NCBI RefSeq assembly: GCF_900111945.1
Contig: NZ_FOYO01000001.1
Location: 2,425,751 to 2,489,750, forward strand
From: Litoreibacter janthinus
GTDB taxonomy: Bacteria; Pseudomonadota; Alphaproteobacteria; Rhodobacterales; Rhodobacteraceae
Length of the DNA: 64,000 bases
Direction of reading: 5' to 3'
The position numbers and the translations under genes are program-made. The notes under the pieces are model-generated. The model was not told the DNA's origin. It made no database searches and was given only the letters and a program-made list of their open reading frames with translations. Below are positions 38,737-46,584 of the stretch, piece after piece (position 1 is the first letter of the stretch; each line of letters opens with the position of its first letter).

Positions 38737-39123
38737 ATGCCCAAGCTTACCCAGATTACGCCATTTCTCATGTGCTCTGACATCAAGGCGGAAATAGCGT
38801 TCTTTGAAGATTATTTGGGATTTTCCACGGGGTTTCTGTCTGAGGGCGATTACAGCTACGCTTTTCTGCGCCGCGACAACGCCGCGGTGCGGCTCTTGAC
38901 CACCGACGCAGACCTGACGGATGAGCGGTGTCAGAATATGATCTATATTGATGTTGATGACGTCGACGCGCTTTGGACAGAGCTAGGACCCAAACTGTCA
39001 ACCCTACCGAGCGGTCGCGTCAGAGCACCGTTCGATCAACCCTACAACCAACGCGAATTCCACGTCATTGACGAAGGACCAAACCTGATTTTGTTCGGGC
39101 ATTCGATCTCGCCAGGCAAATAG
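38737..39123 (+). CDS. VOC (glyoxalase/bleomycin-resistance) family protein
   Basis: 128 residues, one betaalphabetabetabeta pair. ITPFLMCSDIKAEIAFFEDYLGF and DEGPNLILFG are typical. FHVIDEGPNLILF replaces the common second metal-His. The family holds metal-dependent isomerases, dioxygenases and binding proteins; no substrate can be proposed. GGAGCG precedes the ATG. It is divergent from ilvB and shares a 159-base promoter region with the leader. Confidence 0.8.
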   Translation: MPKLTQITPFLMCSDIKAEIAFFEDYLGFSTGFLSEGDYSYAFLRRDNAAVRLLTTDADLTDERCQNMIYIDVDDVDALWTELGPKLSTLPSGRVRAPFDQPYNQREFHVIDEGPNLILFGHSISPGK

Positions 39124-39205
39124 ACCGCGCACGATCGCGTGACACAGGCAACCCTTTGGCTTGTTACGCGTTAAGTTCCTCTTGGCCACATGAGGATTTA
39201 GTTGC

Positions 39206-40246
39206 ATGAGCGTGTATTTGACGGGGCTTGGGATGGCGGTGCCGCCGCATGTTCTTCCCCAAACCCTCGCCGAAGATACGGCGCGCCGACTGCTTGGCCC
39301 CAGATATTCGCAATTCGAGCGACTGGCCCCCAGTTTCGCAACGTCAGGCGTCAAGACGCGCTATTCCGTGGTTCCTATCGACTGGTTCACCCATGACAAG
39401 GGTTGGACCGAGCGCACCGCTGCTTATGCGAAGGGGGCGACGGAGCTATTTATCTCAGCCGCGACCGCTGCGCTTGACGACGCTGGGCTGCGCGCGGACC
39501 AAGTCGACACAGTCGTCACCGTTTCAACGACAGGCATCGCGACCCCGACTTTAGAAGCGCGGGCCTTCTCGCGCATGGGCTTTCGGCGAAACATCCAGCG
39601 CGTGCCTGTCTTCGGGCTGGGATGTGCGGGTGGCGTCAGCGGTCTAGGGATCGCGCAGCAACTCGCCACCGCCGCTCCCGGATCGAACGTGCTGATGGTT
39701 GCTGTGGAAGCATGTTCCGTGTCGTTTCGCACGGACCGAATGCAAAAGGCCGACATTATCGCGACCGTGTTGTTTGGGGACGGCGCTGCGGCGGCAGTGC
39801 TGTCGACCGAAGGGCAGGGACCGCGCCTTGGTCCTGCACGCCAGATCCTATGGCCGGACACGCTGGACATCATGGGATGGGATGTGGATGAAGTTGGGCT
39901 TGGCGTCATATTCGATCGCTCGATCCCTGACTTCGTGACAAACCACCTGCGAGAGGCGGCGCTTACAGCGCTGGAGTTAAGCGGGCTGCGAGAAGCCGGT
40001 ATTTCTCGCTTCGTTTGTCACCCCGGTGGTGCGAAGGTTGTGACGGCGATCGAGAACGCATTGTCGCTCCGCTCCGAAAGCCTGAGTGAAGAGCGCGCGG
40101 TGCTCCGAGATTTCGGCAATATGTCCGCGCCCACCGTTCTGTTTGTGCTAAAGAAAGTACTCGAAACCCCGCAGAAGGGCCAAATGATACTGGCAGCTCT
40201 AGGCCCGGGCTTCACGGGTGCTTTTATGCCCCTCCACGTCAACTGA
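39206..40246 (+). CDS. Type III polyketide synthase (chalcone/stilbene synthase family)
   Basis: 346 residues. Catalytic Cys140 in GLGCAGGVSG, His272 in CHPGGAKVV and Asn305 in GNMSAPTVLF form the triad of a thiolase-fold condensing enzyme using CoA starters. It makes short polyketides such as alkylpyrones or alkylresorcinols by self-contained iteration. GAGGA before ATG 39206. The next gene, ten bases on, is an isoprenylcysteine-methyltransferase-like protein; that pair matches the Bacillus BpsA-BpsB and Streptomyces Srs gene sets. An alkylpyrone methyl ether product is the likeliest inference. Confidence 0.93.
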   Translation: MSVYLTGLGMAVPPHVLPQTLAEDTARRLLGPRYSQFERLAPSFATSGVKTRYSVVPIDWFTHDKGWTERTAAYAKGATELFISAATAALDDAGLRADQVDTVVTVSTTGIATPTLEARAFSRMGFRRNIQRVPVFGLGCAGGVSGLGIAQQLATAAPGSNVLMVAVEACSVSFRTDRMQKADIIATVLFGDGAAAAVLSTEGQGPRLGPARQILWPDTLDIMGWDVDEVGLGVIFDRSIPDFVTNHLREAALTALELSGLREAGISRFVCHPGGAKVVTAIENALSLRSESLSEERAVLRDFGNMSAPTVLFVLKKVLETPQKGQMILAALGPGFTGAFMPLHVN

Positions 40247-40256
40247 GGGAGGTCTC

Positions 40257-40748
40257 ATGAGCCCCGCCATACTGTTCCTTACCTTTATCATCGTGCAACG
40301 CCTCTCGGAGTTGGTCATCGCGAAGCGCAACACCGCAAGACTGATGGCTGAAGGTGCCAGAGAGATTGGCGCCGCGCATTATCCGGCGATGGTCGCCATG
40401 CACACAGCTTGGATTGCCGCGCTTGTCGTGTTCGGGTGGCAAAATCCCGTGTCGCTCCCTTGGCTCATGATTTTCGCTGTTCTCCAAGGTCTCAGACTTT
40501 GGATCCTGACGACGCTTGGCCCGCGCTGGACCACGCGCATCATCATTACCGATACGCCATTGGTCAACGCCGGCCCGTTTCGTTATTTGCGCCATCCAAA
40601 CTACACGCTGGTTGTGGCCGAAATCATCGTCGCCCCGATGGTGCTCGGATTGGTTTGGGTCGCTGTTTTGTGGACGATCCTGAACGCCGCGATGCTCTTC
40701 GTGCGCATCCGCGCCGAGAACGCGGGGCTTGCGCCGCATCGGGACTAG
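40257..40748 (+). CDS. Isoprenylcysteine carboxyl methyltransferase family protein (polyketide methyltransferase)
   Basis: 163 residues with four to five hydrophobic helices. FRYLRHPNYTLVVAEIIV is the ICMT signature (R-H-P-x-Y). Membrane methyltransferase that uses SAM; beside a type III PKS its counterpart in Bacillus (BpsB) methylates alkylpyrones. GGGAGG seven bases before the ATG, ten bases after the PKS stop, hence the same transcript. The true acceptor is not visible. Confidence 0.85.
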   Translation: MSPAILFLTFIIVQRLSELVIAKRNTARLMAEGAREIGAAHYPAMVAMHTAWIAALVVFGWQNPVSLPWLMIFAVLQGLRLWILTTLGPRWTTRIIITDTPLVNAGPFRYLRHPNYTLVVAEIIVAPMVLGLVWVAVLWTILNAAMLFVRIRAENAGLAPHRD

Positions 40749-40787
40749 CGGCACAACCAAGCCATTCTGCAACTCAGGAGCAGCACC

Positions 40788-41135
40788 TTGGCCAAAACAC
40801 GCATGATCCACGAATTCGGGATGGGCACGTCACTCCGCCGCCGCGACTATACAGAGGCAGCCGCTCGCGCCATCCGAGACGCGCTGTGGCACAACTCCGT
40901 CAATCTGGCAGAGGCGTTTGGGTTTCAGAAATCCGACATGATTATAGACGTCGAAATCGGCGCTCAAGACCCGAACGCCGTGGACATCTCCAAGCTCCTG
41001 AGCATCTTTCCCTACGGCCAACCGTCTATCTGCGTCACCAAGGGCGGGCTCGACGTTCCCAAGCCTGACGGCTCCGGCGTGACTGTGATCGTCAACGCAG
41101 CCGTCATGGTCAGCTTCGATATGGAGGCCGCGTGA
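40788..41135 (+). CDS. Lin0512 family protein (first of tandem pair)
   Basis: 115 residues from TTG 40788, supported by AGGAG nine bases upstream; an ATG at 40803 would remove five residues. EFGMGTSLRRRDYTEAAARAIRDALWHNSV is the family signature. The function of the family is unknown; it is often found as neighbouring pairs, and the last base of this stop codon is the first base of the next ATG. Located 39 bases after the methyltransferase, so probably in the same operon as the PKS. Confidence 0.8.
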   Translation: MAKTRMIHEFGMGTSLRRRDYTEAAARAIRDALWHNSVNLAEAFGFQKSDMIIDVEIGAQDPNAVDISKLLSIFPYGQPSICVTKGGLDVPKPDGSGVTVIVNAAVMVSFDMEAA

Positions 41136-41503
41136 TGGAGCATCGCATCATTCTGGAAATGGGCACGGGCAACGATCTTTACGGCCTCGATTACACCAAG
41201 GCCGCAAAACGGGCGATCCAAGACGCGTTGCACCATTCGTCGATCGTGATGTTCAAATCCCTTGATATCAGTCATGAGGACATGCGGGTGCAGGTCACCA
41301 TTGGCGTGCAAAAGCCCGAAGAACTCGACATCGCTGCCCTCACTGCGGAATTGCCACGGGGCAGGGCGCAGGTCATCGGTGTTGTCGGTGGGCTGGATGT
41401 GCATGATCCGGAGAACAACCAAACTCATTTTATCGCAACGGCTGCGATTGAGGCGTTCGTGCCGATCACGGCCGCGGATTGGAAACTAAGCAGCCCAACT
41501 TAG
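41135..41503 (+). CDS. Lin0512 family protein (second of tandem pair)
   Basis: 122 residues from ATG 41135 (GTG 41132 also possible). LEMGTGNDLYGLDYTKAAKRAIQDALHHSSI aligns with the start of the preceding protein; the rest differs, with only short shared blocks (I-G-V-Q-x-P-E). The two are probably subunits of one complex. Function unknown. Convergent with the minus-strand hypothetical membrane protein that follows after 20 bases. Confidence 0.8.
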   Translation: MEHRIILEMGTGNDLYGLDYTKAAKRAIQDALHHSSIVMFKSLDISHEDMRVQVTIGVQKPEELDIAALTAELPRGRAQVIGVVGGLDVHDPENNQTHFIATAAIEAFVPITAADWKLSSPT

Positions 41504-41523
41504 CTGAATGCCGTCCGCCCTGT

Positions 41524-42084
41524 TTAAGTGTTGGTAATATCTGCACGCAGCTTGGTCAGCACGGCCTCCAAATCCCGACGCTCGCCCCAGATCAGCGACA
41601 CACCCTTGTTTTTGCTTAGTCGGAGGTAAATTTGCCCATAGCCAGGTAACTCGTTCTCGGTCACAGCACTTGTGTTCCGCACAAAGTCTAGGCCCATCAC
41701 GTTATCGAAGGGGATGCTGCGCTGTTTGATCGGTTCCCCACGCTTGTTGAGTGTAATCTGGTGCACCACTCTGGCTTCCAAATCGACCTCTGTGGCGTTC
41801 GTCGTCGGAGCAATAAACGAGAACCAAACGATTGGGCCGAAAACTAGCCATGTGGCGACAGTCACGATCACCTTCAGACTGAACGGATCGCCTTGAAAGA
41901 CATCGTCAGGCAGCACCCAAACGACCACCCCGGCAGCCAGAAATGCCAAACCGAACAGAGCAAATACAATCCGAAAGAAACGTGCGACGACGGTTCGGCT
42001 CTCGATCGCTTGGAGCCGGTAACCGTTTTGGGTTTCTTCAGCTTTAATGTTCGGATTAGCGATCTCTAGACCAATTTCTACCAT
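41524..42084 (-). CDS. Hypothetical membrane protein
   Basis: 186 residues. Two hydrophobic spans, about 37-58 (FRIVFALFGLAFLAAGVVVWV) and 70-90 (VIVTVATWLVFGPIVWF), then a soluble C-terminal domain with a PH-like strand pattern (IPFDNVMGLDFVRN, GYGQIYLRLSKNKGVSLIWG). I do not recognise the family. It lies 33 bases after the NarL-type regulator and might share its transcript. Confidence 0.65.
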   Translation of the reverse strand: MVEIGLEIANPNIKAEETQNGYRLQAIESRTVVARFFRIVFALFGLAFLAAGVVVWVLPDDVFQGDPFSLKVIVTVATWLVFGPIVWFSFIAPTTNATEVDLEARVVHQITLNKRGEPIKQRSIPFDNVMGLDFVRNTSAVTENELPGYGQIYLRLSKNKGVSLIWGERRDLEAVLTKLRADITNT

Positions 42085-42117
42085 TTTAGCGTCCTTCTTT
42101 CTGAGGGTCGCGACGGA

Positions 42118-42762
42118 TCAGAACTCAACGCCAGTCCCTTGCAGCACGCCATGCTCCATCGCGTAGCGGGTCAACCCTGCAGTGGAATTGATCCCGAGTT
42201 TACGCTTGATGTTCTTGCGGTGGGTCTCAACCGTATGGACCGAAATATCTAAATTCCCGGCGACTTCTTTGTTCGATTTGCCCTGCGCCAACTGGAGCAG
42301 GATGGTCTGCTCGCGCGCCGTCAGCGCTTCTCGCCCGTCACTGCTGGTGGGTGATAGCGATGCAGAAGCTCCGCCACATAAATAAGTCTCGCCATTCATC
42401 ACCGCCAAGATCGCAGTGTGAATTTCCTCAGTCGGGACATCCTTGAGCAGATACCCGCGCGCGCCATGTGACATGGCCGTCGACACGTATTCTGGCGCGT
42501 CATGCATCGACAGGATCAGAATGCGCGTCTGCGGGTTCTGCTCCAGCAGGATCTCCGTCGCGGACAAGCCACCCATCTGCGGCATGTTCAGGTCCATCAG
42601 AATAACGTCTGGTTGGAGATCGCCGACGCGATCTACGACCTCCTGCCCGTTGCTCAGGGTCGCAATAACCTCGATATCGTCATAGCTTTCAAGAATCGCA
42701 CATATTCCGTCTGCTACCATCGGGTGGTCATCGACGATCACGACTTTTATGGAAGAACTCAT
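42118..42762 (-). CDS. NarL/FixJ-type response regulator
   Basis: 214 residues. Receiver domain with phosphorylatable Asp in DVILMDLNMPQMGGLSA (about 51-67) and Lys in GARGYLLKDVPTEEI; the C-terminal GerE helix-turn-helix is LTAREQTILLQLAQGKSNKEVAGNLDISVHTVETHRKNIKRKL. It overlaps the kinase by 4 bases. It likely controls the divergent TRAP transporter; that is inference from position. Confidence 0.95.
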   Translation of the reverse strand: MSSSIKVVIVDDHPMVADGICAILESYDDIEVIATLSNGQEVVDRVGDLQPDVILMDLNMPQMGGLSATEILLEQNPQTRILILSMHDAPEYVSTAMSHGARGYLLKDVPTEEIHTAILAVMNGETYLCGGASASLSPTSSDGREALTAREQTILLQLAQGKSNKEVAGNLDISVHTVETHRKNIKRKLGINSTAGLTRYAMEHGVLQGTGVEF

Positions 42763-44204
42763 GCGGATTTCCTTGGGTTCGGGGCGGGGAGTTCGGACTT
42801 GGCTTCGGGCGACAGCATGTGGCTGAGCGGGACCGAGGCCTCGATAATGGTCCCGTTCTGGCTCGACAGGATGCGCAACGATCCCTTGAGTTGGTCCATC
42901 CGCTCCTGCATGTTGCGCAAGCCCAGCCCGCCAAACCGCTCGCGCGGCCCATAGCTTTCAATTCCCATCCCATTGTCCTGAATGCGCATCGTTGCGCCCA
43001 TGCGGTGACCGAACACCTCAATCGCGACGTGACTGGCTTCTGCGTGGCGCTCGACATTGGTCAACGCTTCCTGCGCTATGCGGTAGAGTGCGATCTTCGC
43101 GTCCTTGTCCAACCTGTTACGAAAGACAACAGTTTTGAAATCTGTGCTTATGCCAGTTCGCTGGGCAAACTCGTCAATCAGCGATTTCAATGCCGGGCCT
43201 AGGCCAAGATCATCCAGCACTCCGGGCCTCAAATCTGCCGAAATGCGGCGCACCTCGTGGATCGCTTCGGTTAGGCCACCAATCCCTTTATCAAGGCTCT
43301 CGGACGCCTTCGGGTCCCCGCCCAACACACGTTTGCGCGCGAGTTCCAGCGTGTATCGGATACCCACCAGAATTTGGCTAATGCTGTCATGCAACTCGCG
43401 CGCCACGCGACCGCGCTCTTCTTCTTGGGTGTCGATGATCCGCTCGGTCAACGCGCGCAGTTTGGTGTCCGCCAATCGCCGTTCCCGAAGGTTGAGCAAC
43501 AAGCCAGCAACGAACACGCCCATTAGAGCAAGCAGCGTTATCAGCACAATATAAACAAAGGTTTTCTGAATGCGGGCTTGGGTTTTCGCCTTCGCTGCGG
43601 CGACGGTCGTCAAAACGTCATCGATAAAAATGCCGGTGCCAAGTGCCCATTTCCAGTCCTGCAACCCAATCACATAGACTACCATCCGAGCGGTTTCGCG
43701 GGTCGAGGGTTTGGCCCAGTCATACGCATGATACCCGCCGCCAGAACGTGCAGTATCGATGATGGTGTCGACCACTGGCACACCATTCACATCACTGAGC
43801 CCCTTCCAGTTCTGGCCGATCAAGAAGGTCTGGCGGGGCGAAACAAGGTTGTTCCCGTCATAGTCGTAGACAAAGAAGAACCCGTCTTGCCCGTAGATCA
43901 TTGCACTCAGGGTTTGCGTCACCTGAAGCTTTGCGGCGTCATCATCAGGGGCGGCGTTGCCGTAAACCGAGCCGATCGCGGTCCGCGCGAGGGACAGGTA
44001 GTTTTTAAGCTCGGCGCGTTTAGCGTCAATCAACTGGGCTTCAAGCTCCCGGATCTCGCGTTCCGCCAATTGACGGGACTGGATCGTAACCACAGCCGAG
44101 ATGGCCGCCACTGCCAATACAAGGGGCAGGGTGGTGAGCAGAAAGATCTTCTGCCGGTAGCTTAACGCAAGACGCGTCCTGATCCGGGTCCATAGATTGG
44201 ACAT
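42759..44204 (-). CDS. Sensor histidine kinase with periplasmic Cache domain
   Basis: 481 residues from ATG 44204; upstream in-frame codons to 44348 lack family support. TM1 at about 19-42, a periplasmic sCache domain (about 45-215, with YGQDGFFFVYDYDGNNLVSP and WKWALGTGIFIDDV), TM2 near 232-255, and a HisKA_3/HATPase kinase (phospho-His in RVARELHDSISQILVGIRY). Cache domains of this type bind small carboxylates or amines; the divergent TRAP operon may import the same ligand. Partner is the overlapping regulator. Confidence 0.92.
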   Translation of the reverse strand: MSNLWTRIRTRLALSYRQKIFLLTTLPLVLAVAAISAVVTIQSRQLAEREIRELEAQLIDAKRAELKNYLSLARTAIGSVYGNAAPDDDAAKLQVTQTLSAMIYGQDGFFFVYDYDGNNLVSPRQTFLIGQNWKGLSDVNGVPVVDTIIDTARSGGGYHAYDWAKPSTRETARMVVYVIGLQDWKWALGTGIFIDDVLTTVAAAKAKTQARIQKTFVYIVLITLLALMGVFVAGLLLNLRERRLADTKLRALTERIIDTQEEERGRVARELHDSISQILVGIRYTLELARKRVLGGDPKASESLDKGIGGLTEAIHEVRRISADLRPGVLDDLGLGPALKSLIDEFAQRTGISTDFKTVVFRNRLDKDAKIALYRIAQEALTNVERHAEASHVAIEVFGHRMGATMRIQDNGMGIESYGPRERFGGLGLRNMQERMDQLKGSLRILSSQNGTIIEASVPLSHMLSPEAKSELPAPNPRKSA

Positions 44205-44358
44205 GAGGTAGTCGTTTCTCCCTAAGACGACAGGGCCAAGATGCGCCAGCCACCGAGAGCCGTCAATGCAGGCACCGGTGTATGAGCCTGAAATGCGAAT
44301 GAAGTTTTTCTTCCATCTACCCAGCGATGGGTATTTAGCTTCCTGCAAAGCACACGTA

Positions 44359-44405
44359 AGGTCGCCTCACTTGAAACGATCCGTCGAGCCACAGGGCGAC
44401 CTGTG
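44359..44405 (+). promoter_or_regulatory. Alternative hairpins in the TRAP operon leader
   Basis: AGGTCGCC (44359-44366) can pair with GGCGACCT (44395-44402); alternatively CACAGG (44390-44395) pairs with CCTGTG (44400-44405) around a GCGA tetraloop. The two cannot form together. They end 30 bases before the substrate-binding protein ATG, just upstream of its GGGAGGAG site. Confidence 0.35.
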
Positions 44406-44435
44406 TCTTGATGAAACCTTTGGGAGGAGACACCT

Positions 44436-45521
44436 ATGGATCGTCGTTCTTTTCTAAAAACGTCCGCACTTGGCGGCACCGCAGCTGCGGCAACGACTGC
44501 GCTGGCGGCACCGGCTTATGCTCAGGGCAAACGCACCCTGACCATGGTCACCACGTGGGGCCGTGGCCTTGCGGGTGTGTTTGACGCCGCTCAGCACGCT
44601 GCTGACAGCATCACCGCCATGTCTGACGGCAACCTGACCATCGACGTAAAGGCCGCCGGCGAGCTGGTTGGCGCGTTCGAGGTGTTTGACGCCGTGACCT
44701 CCGGTCAGGCCGACATGTACCACGGTGCAGACTATTACTTCGTGGGCCAGCACCCAGGCTACGCATTTTTCACGTCCGTGCCGTTCGGCATGACCGCGCA
44801 AGAGCTGTCCAACTGGTATTATCATGGCAACGGCGCGGCTCTGCACGACGAGCTGGGCGAAATCTTCGGTCTGAAATCCTTCCTCGGTGGCAACACCGGC
44901 GCACAGGCTGGCGGCTGGTTCCGCAAGGAAATCAACGGCCCAGAAGACTTCAACGGCCTGAAGTTCCGTATGCCTGGCCTTGGCGGTCTGGCACTGGGCA
45001 AACTCGGTGCATCCGTGCAGAACCTTCCCGGCGCGGAAGTGTATCAGGCGCTGGCATCCGGCGCTATCGACGGCACCGAGTGGATCGGCCCATGGGCTGA
45101 CGAAAAAGCCGGTTTCCAAGAGATCACCAAGACCTACTACACCGCAGGCTTCCACGAGCCAGGCGCAGGTCTGTCGATCGCAACCAACCGTGAAGTATTC
45201 GACTCGCTGTCGCCAGCGCATCAGAAGATCGTCGAGATCGCATCCGCAGAGGCCCACCAGTGGAACCTCGCGCAGTTCCTTAACAACAACGGTGCAGCTT
45301 TGCAGCGTCTGCAGTCGGCTGGCGTGAAAACGCTGGAATTCCCCGACGCTGTTTGGGATGCGTTCGGTAAAGCGTCCGATGAAGTGCATCAGGAAAACAT
45401 GGGCGACGAGCTCTACAAGAAAATCTACGACGACTACCAAGCGTCGTTGAAAGCATCTTCGGGTTGGATCCAAAAATCCGAAAGCGCCTATCGCACACAG
45501 CGCGACCGCGTACTGGGATAA
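44436..45521 (+). CDS. TRAP transporter substrate-binding protein (TakP-like)
   Basis: 361 residues. The Tat-type signal peptide MDRRSFLKTSALGG ends near AYAQ (residue 30). It resembles TakP of Rhodobacter sphaeroides: GGNTGAQAGGWFRKEIN (substrate Arg) and GTEWIGPWADEKAGF (the Trp/Glu metal-ligand region). TakP binds 2-oxo acids, so pyruvate or longer oxo-acids are candidates. The gene has GGGAGGAG before ATG and is followed by a strong hairpin and both permease genes. Confidence 0.92.
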   Translation: MDRRSFLKTSALGGTAAAATTALAAPAYAQGKRTLTMVTTWGRGLAGVFDAAQHAADSITAMSDGNLTIDVKAAGELVGAFEVFDAVTSGQADMYHGADYYFVGQHPGYAFFTSVPFGMTAQELSNWYYHGNGAALHDELGEIFGLKSFLGGNTGAQAGGWFRKEINGPEDFNGLKFRMPGLGGLALGKLGASVQNLPGAEVYQALASGAIDGTEWIGPWADEKAGFQEITKTYYTAGFHEPGAGLSIATNREVFDSLSPAHQKIVEIASAEAHQWNLAQFLNNNGAALQRLQSAGVKTLEFPDAVWDAFGKASDEVHQENMGDELYKKIYDDYQASLKASSGWIQKSESAYRTQRDRVLG

Positions 45522-45558
45522 GGTCAACTTCGCCCCTTAGGGCGTTGAAATAAAAGCA

Positions 45559-45589
45559 GTCTTGGCCCAGCACGTTTTTGGGCCAAGAC
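45559..45589 (+). other. Stable hairpin between TRAP binding protein and permease genes
   Basis: GTCTTGGCCCA / TGGGCCAAGAC, 11 perfect base pairs around a 9-base loop, 38 bases after the binding-protein stop, without a following T-run. Likely slows 3' decay or partly terminates, giving more binding protein than permease. Confidence 0.65.
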
Positions 45590-45645
45590 GCAATTCTACC
45601 GCCATGGGGAGTGTGGCGGCTTAAGGGACATTCGGGGGGCACGCC

Positions 45646-46572
45646 ATGCTGGACGCAATCGTCTGGTTTTTCACCAACATAGCCATGTCATTCTACAACC
45701 TTGCCTATGCGATCACGCATCCCGGGCAGTGGTTATCGTGGGTGCCCTATATCAACCAAACACTGCCGGAGACGTCGCATAAAGAAGCGCTCATGCGCTT
45801 TATTTTTTACGGTGCGTCGATCGAGTTCTTTTTTGTCGTGTTCACGTCATTTCTGGTGCTGGTGGTCATCGGCCTTTGGCGCAACGAATTCATGTGGGGC
45901 TGCGTGCGCGGGCTGGAAGGCTTTGCCAACTTTGTAGGGCGGATCGCCGCTTGGGCGGGCCTCATCATGGTCATGCAACAGATCATCATCATCTTCATGC
46001 AGCGCATCTTTGCGCGCGCCGAAATCTCCATGGGGTTCGGCATGAGTTTTTCCAAGGACATCAGCTGGTGGGCGGAGGAGCTGAAGCTCTATAACGCGCT
46101 CGTAGTGGCCTTATGTGTGACCTATACATTCGTTCAAGGCGGCCATGTGCGGGTGGATCTTGTCTATTCCGCCGTCAGTCACCGGACCAAAAAGACTATC
46201 GATATGGTCGGAAGTCTGCTGTTCATGATGCCGGTCGCGGTGTTGACTTGGCTGTATGGCTGGTTCTTCTTGTGGCGCCATCTGGTCGTGCCCAACCCAT
46301 CCGCGTCTGACGCGCTCGACAAGCTGCTGCTGAAGTCGCGCGCCTTGCGCTGGAACATCGAGACGATCGGGTTCTCGCCAAACGGCTTTAACGCTTACTT
46401 CCTCTTCAAGATTCTGCTCTGCACGTTCACTGCCATGGTGTTCTTACAGGCGATTGCCTTTTTCATGCGCTCCTACCTGGAACGCAAAGAAGGGCCGGAG
46501 AGCGAGGGCAAATACCTCGACAAAGACGTGCTGGGCGACGAAGACGCCGAGCTGGTCGCAAATATTCACTAA
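45646..46572 (+). CDS. TRAP transporter small permease (DctQ-type, TakQ-like)
   Basis: 308 residues with four main hydrophobic spans plus extra N-terminal helices (about 2-25, 62-88, 105-128, 190-215, 268-290). Larger than the usual 160-200 residue DctQ, as in the TakQ group. RVDLVYSAVSHRTKKTIDMVG is the characteristic DctQ loop. It forms the membrane complex with the next gene. Confidence 0.88.
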   Translation: MLDAIVWFFTNIAMSFYNLAYAITHPGQWLSWVPYINQTLPETSHKEALMRFIFYGASIEFFFVVFTSFLVLVVIGLWRNEFMWGCVRGLEGFANFVGRIAAWAGLIMVMQQIIIIFMQRIFARAEISMGFGMSFSKDISWWAEELKLYNALVVALCVTYTFVQGGHVRVDLVYSAVSHRTKKTIDMVGSLLFMMPVAVLTWLYGWFFLWRHLVVPNPSASDALDKLLLKSRALRWNIETIGFSPNGFNAYFLFKILLCTFTAMVFLQAIAFFMRSYLERKEGPESEGKYLDKDVLGDEDAELVANIH

Positions 46573-46584
46573 GGGGCGGAACCA

